Shown: one piece after another, positions 61,306 through 64,000 of the stretch
How positions within the stretch are numbered: position 1 is the first letter of the stretch
Layout: every line of letters begins with the position of its first letter
Assembly (NCBI RefSeq): GCF_000013085.1
Contig: NC_007643.1
Coordinates: 2,651,001 to 2,715,000 of the forward strand
DNA length: 64,000 nucleotides
Source: Rhodospirillum rubrum ATCC 11170
GTDB lineage: Bacteria > Pseudomonadota > Alphaproteobacteria > Rhodospirillales > Rhodospirillaceae
Direction of reading: 5' to 3'
Program-made: the position numbers and the translations under genes
The notes under the pieces: model-generated
Told to the model about the DNA's origin: nothing
The model's input: the letters and a program-made list of their open reading frames with translations, nothing else
Databases searched by the model: none

Positions 61306-63113
61306 CGCATCACCTCCGCCGCGCCCTGGAAACCGGCGGCCGCCCGCCGGGCAGAGCCCGCCGGAGGCTCCCTGCCCCAAGGTTCGGCCTCCCCCGTCGC
61401 CTCCTTCCACAGGCGGGCATAGAGACCGCCCGCCCTCACCAAATGGTCATGGGTTCCGACCTCGCTCACCCGGCCGTCGTCCACCACGACGATTTGATCG
61501 ACCGCCGTGATGGTCGCCAGCCGATGGGCGATCACCAGGACGGTCCGCCCCCGGGCCACCGTCGACAGGGCCTCTTGAACCCGCGCCTCGGAGTCCGGAT
61601 CGGCGTGGGCCGTCGCCTCGTCGAGGATCAGCACCGGCGTGTCGGCGAGCAGGGCGCGGGCGATGGAGATCCGCTGCGCCTCCCCTCCCGAGAAGACGGC
61701 ATCCTCGTCGAGCACCGAGTCATACTGTCGCGGCAGGGCCATGACGCGATCGTGGATGCGGGCGGCGCGGGCGGCGGCGACCACCGCGTCGAAGCTGGCG
61801 TCGGGGCGTCCCAAACGGATGTTGTCGGCCACCGTTCCATGCAGCAGTTGCACGTCTTGCAAAACGAACCCCACATGCCGGTAAAGGACATCGGGGGCGA
61901 TCTCGCGCACATCCACGCCACCGACCCGCAGGCTTCCGGCGGTCACGTCGTGGAAGCGGGGCACCAGTTTGGCCAAGGTCGACTTGCCCGCCCCGGACGG
62001 CCCCACCAGGGCGGTCACGGTTCCGGGTCGGCAGGTCAGGGTCACATCGCGCAGCACCGGGCGGTCCGCGGCGTAACCGAAGGACACATGATCGAAGCTC
62101 ACCGTGCCGCCTTCGGGCCGGCGCGGCCGGTCGGCCACCGGCAGGTCCTGGGCGTCGAGCAGGTCCAGTATGCGTCCGGCGGCGGCGACCGCCTTGCGGT
62201 GCGCCGTCAGGCCCTGAGTCAGGGTCAACAGGGTTTGGGGCAACACCACCGCGACCAGAGCCTCGGCCAGGACATCGATGGGCGCGACCCAGCCCCGGGA
62301 GATGAACCAAGCGCCCCCGGACAGGCTGACGAGCAAGATCACCGGCGCCGACACGGCCATGGAGGTCAAGGCCTCCAGCCGCAGCAGCGGGCGGACCCAG
62401 GCGGTATAGCGGTCGCTGAACGCGGTGACGGCTTGGCGGTATCCCTCGTGGGCCTTCCCCACCCGTCCGAAGGCCTTGACCACGGCGATCCCCTGAACGA
62501 ATTCGACGATAGCCGCGTTCACCCGGGCGAAGGTCGTGTCCAGTTCGGTCATCTTGTCAGCGAAGCCGCGCATCATCCAGGCATAGGCGATCAGGTAGAC
62601 CGGCAGCGTGGCGACCGCCAGCAGCCCAAGCCGCCAGTCCAACCAGATCACATAGGCCAGCCCGCCGATCGGCAGGACGATCGCCGCGGCCAAGTCCACA
62701 TCGTGGTGGGCCACCAGATGGTGGAGATCCTTGAGATCCCCCTGGACCGCCTTGCGGATCAATCCGGAAGTCTTATCAGAATACCATCCCAGGGGCACGC
62801 GGCCGAGTTTCCGAACAAGAGCCCGACGCAGCGTGGCTTGCAGCCGGTGGTCGGCGATATGAGTCACCCACAGCGCCGCCCCGGTAAGGACCCAAGACAG
62901 GATCAGACCCAGGATCACGGCCGCCACGACGGCGACGATGCCCAGGCTGTCAACGGGTCCGCCGGCGAGCAGGATCCGCCCCAGTTCGGCAAGTCCGATG
63001 AAGGGCACCAGCGTCCCGAGGGCGCCCAGACCGCCCAGACAGACCCCCACGCCGATCAGCCTGCGCACCGGGTGACGCAGTCGGGCGAGTTCGGCTGTTC
63101 CCGGCATGGTCAT
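61302..63113 (-). CDS. ABC half-transporter (YbtP/IrtA-like)
   Basis: The 603-residue protein has a six-helix membrane domain (about residues 15-310) and a nucleotide-binding domain with GPSGAGKST, FSGGEAQRISIARALL and VLILDEATAHAD. It resembles YbtP: WYSDKTSGLIRKAVQGDLKDLHHLVAHHDVD is a typical loop. It lacks the siderophore-interaction domain fused to mycobacterial IrtA. ATG 63113 overlaps the TGA of the 67-residue gene by ATGA, which fixes the start; GTG 63125 is open but inside that gene. Confidence 0.87.
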   Translation of the reverse strand: MTMPGTAELARLRHPVRRLIGVGVCLGGLGALGTLVPFIGLAELGRILLAGGPVDSLGIVAVVAAVILGLILSWVLTGAALWVTHIADHRLQATLRRALVRKLGRVPLGWYSDKTSGLIRKAVQGDLKDLHHLVAHHDVDLAAAIVLPIGGLAYVIWLDWRLGLLAVATLPVYLIAYAWMMRGFADKMTELDTTFARVNAAIVEFVQGIAVVKAFGRVGKAHEGYRQAVTAFSDRYTAWVRPLLRLEALTSMAVSAPVILLVSLSGGAWFISRGWVAPIDVLAEALVAVVLPQTLLTLTQGLTAHRKAVAAAGRILDLLDAQDLPVADRPRRPEGGTVSFDHVSFGYAADRPVLRDVTLTCRPGTVTALVGPSGAGKSTLAKLVPRFHDVTAGSLRVGGVDVREIAPDVLYRHVGFVLQDVQLLHGTVADNIRLGRPDASFDAVVAAARAARIHDRVMALPRQYDSVLDEDAVFSGGEAQRISIARALLADTPVLILDEATAHADPDSEARVQEALSTVARGRTVLVIAHRLATITAVDQIVVVDDGRVSEVGTHDHLVRAGGLYARLWKEATGEAEPWGREPPAGSARRAAAGFQGAAEVMR

Positions 63114-63313
63114 GCCTTGCCCCACCAGAGGGCGCCCGAAGGGGCGATCAGGGTCCGCACGGGGGATGGATCAACGGCGCCGAAGTGGTTCCCCGGTACG
63201 TCACCCTCCCGGAAATAGCCGACCGGCCCCCGGAATTCACCGACCCGATGGAGACCGGAAATCCGCTCCCTAGCCCGTTTTTCGAAAGTCCTCACCAGAA
63301 TCGCGGCGCTCAT
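63110..63313 (-). CDS. Small protein coupled to the siderophore ABC genes
   Basis: The 67-residue protein has a basic N-terminal helix (VRTFEKRARERISGLHRV) and a Gly/Pro-rich part with aromatic residues ending ALWWGKA. No family is recognised. A GGAGG site precedes ATG 63313 at good spacing and its TGA overlaps the ABC start, so it is the first gene of the transporter operon. It could be a regulator, a small transporter subunit or a leader that sets coupling. Confidence 0.6.
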   Translation of the reverse strand: MSAAILVRTFEKRARERISGLHRVGEFRGPVGYFREGDVPGNHFGAVDPSPVRTLIAPSGALWWGKA

Positions 63314-63550
63314 AGGGGCATGCCTCCAGTCAACCCATGAAGCGAGACGGCTGAAGACCCAGCCGCCCCCGCCAGACCCTCCCCTCCATCGGCCTTCATC
63401 CCTGGCCCCCGGAGTTTGAGAGTGCGTCGGATTATCGCTTAAAATCCCGAGCGGACTTTACAAGCGGTCGCGCGCACCGGCTCCCCGCAGCGGCATTGTC
63501 TTTAACCTATTCGGAATTTTTCGAGATCTCCGAGCCGAAGCCTCGTCGTT

Positions 63551-63949
63551 TTGCGCGAAAGCTGTCCCGATAAAAGCGGCAACGATGGGCGACCGCTTTC
63601 CCCAGCCGAAGAGGCGGCGGGCCGCGACGCGCTATCCCGCGCCGAGCGGCCGTTTGACGACCTTCTTTTGGTGCACCTACCCCATAATCGCACGGCCGTG
63701 GTCATGGATCGTTTACCACCGGGATCGCCAGCCAATGTGCTGATCCTTTCTCCGGAGGAAACGAATTTTTATGGCGCCGCCCCCCTGATCCAGGCTTTGA
63801 ATCACGCCATTCCCGGTGGCTGGTTCGGCGGCGCCCTCCCCTCCCAGGGCTTTTGGGGCTACCCGGCCCCCCTTGACGCAACACGGATTTTCGCGGCTTT
63901 GGGCAAAACCAACCACGAGCGCTTCGCCAAAGGCGATCCGCCCCTATAA
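63551..63949 (+). CDS. Hypothetical protein
   Basis: The 132-residue protein has no family I recognise. It starts at a TTG at 63551 without an evident ribosome-binding site, so the true start may be later, for example the ATG at 63704. The second half is rich in Gly, Pro and aromatic residues (GGWFGGALPSQGFWGYPAP) and has no signal peptide or helix pattern. It is divergent from the siderophore operon. Confidence 0.5.
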   Translation: MRESCPDKSGNDGRPLSPAEEAAGRDALSRAERPFDDLLLVHLPHNRTAVVMDRLPPGSPANVLILSPEETNFYGAAPLIQALNHAIPGGWFGGALPSQGFWGYPAPLDATRIFAALGKTNHERFAKGDPPL

Positions 63950-63977
63950 TCTCTGGCGACCTGGGGGAGCCCCACCG

Positions 63978-64000
63978 ATGGAACGAAGCGAAACGATAGG
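63978..64000 (+). CDS. Start of a gene cut by the window end
   Basis: ATG 63978 is preceded by GGGGGAG at about seven bases and opens a frame MERSETI that runs off the window, 28 bases after the previous hypothetical gene. Seven codons are too few to identify a product. Confidence 0.35.

Overview
The window is high-GC, gene-dense chromosomal DNA with GAGG/GGAG ribosome-binding sites and many ATGA stop/start overlaps. Gene content (SqrR-like sulfide regulator and sulfide oxidation genes, a soluble-receptor chemosensory operon with a ParA homologue, a ScfR/PccR-type regulator beside a methylcitrate cycle) points to an alphaproteobacterium, most like a Rhodospirillum relative. This placement is by inference. 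No tRNA, rRNA, insertion sequence or prophage was seen.

Layout. 1-2.4 kb: end of a serine protease/NUC-nuclease fusion, then two small hypothetical genes. 2.8-6.5 kb: two GH13 enzymes, an alpha-glucosidase and a TreZ trehalohydrolase. 6.6-7.1 kb: queuosine-precursor transporter. 7.2-15.9 kb: a minus-strand operon (DeoC aldolase, sugar-binding protein, ABC ATPase, two permeases, mutarotase-like protein, PfkB kinase) divergent from a DeoR-family regulator; a 16-bp palindrome with the half-sites of the classical DeoR operator lies in front of deoC, so deoxyribose catabolism is the best reading. 16-16.8 kb: HAD hydrolase coupled to a 23-codon leader ORF.

16.9-18.7 kb: a CRISPR array of 21 repeats and 20 spacers with an AT-rich leader and no cas gene in the window. 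Eleven leader-side repeats share one sequence and ten distal repeats share another, with an abrupt switch. Similar terminator-like hairpins flank the locus. 18.9-23.5 kb: a sulfide/persulfide module (DUF5368-like protein, Tat-exported sulfide:quinone oxidoreductase-type flavoprotein, SqrR/BigR-like repressor, CoA-disulfide/persulfide reductase with rhodanese domain, DUF3365 cytochrome-like protein). 23.6-29.2 kb: IclR regulator, TonB receptor, two small membrane proteins and a PepSY protein, an iron/siderophore set.

29.3-38.2 kb: ScfR/PccR-type regulator divergent from pyruvate carboxylase, then prpD, prpC and prpB. Together they run the 2-methylcitrate cycle, with pyruvate recycled to oxaloacetate. 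Repeated TTCGCAA/TTTGCAAA sites lie before both blocks. 38.9-52.2 kb: a 13-gene chemosensory operon: soluble receptor with two signalling tips, triple CheW, CheB, HEAT protein, CheR, CheY, CheA, STAS-like protein, ParA-like ATPase, CheY, a membrane protein with a CheZ-like FQDxTxQ motif, CheY, and a membrane receptor-like protein. It is the most unusual assembly in the window.

52.3-54.2 kb: NmrA-type oxidoreductase divergent from an AraC regulator. 54.3-63.3 kb: a siderophore import cassette (RhtX/FptX-like MFS carrier, TonB receptor, PchR-like AraC regulator, YbtPQ/IrtAB-like ABC pair, a coupled 67-residue protein) with two Fur-box-like sites and no biosynthesis genes. The end holds one hypothetical gene and the start of another.
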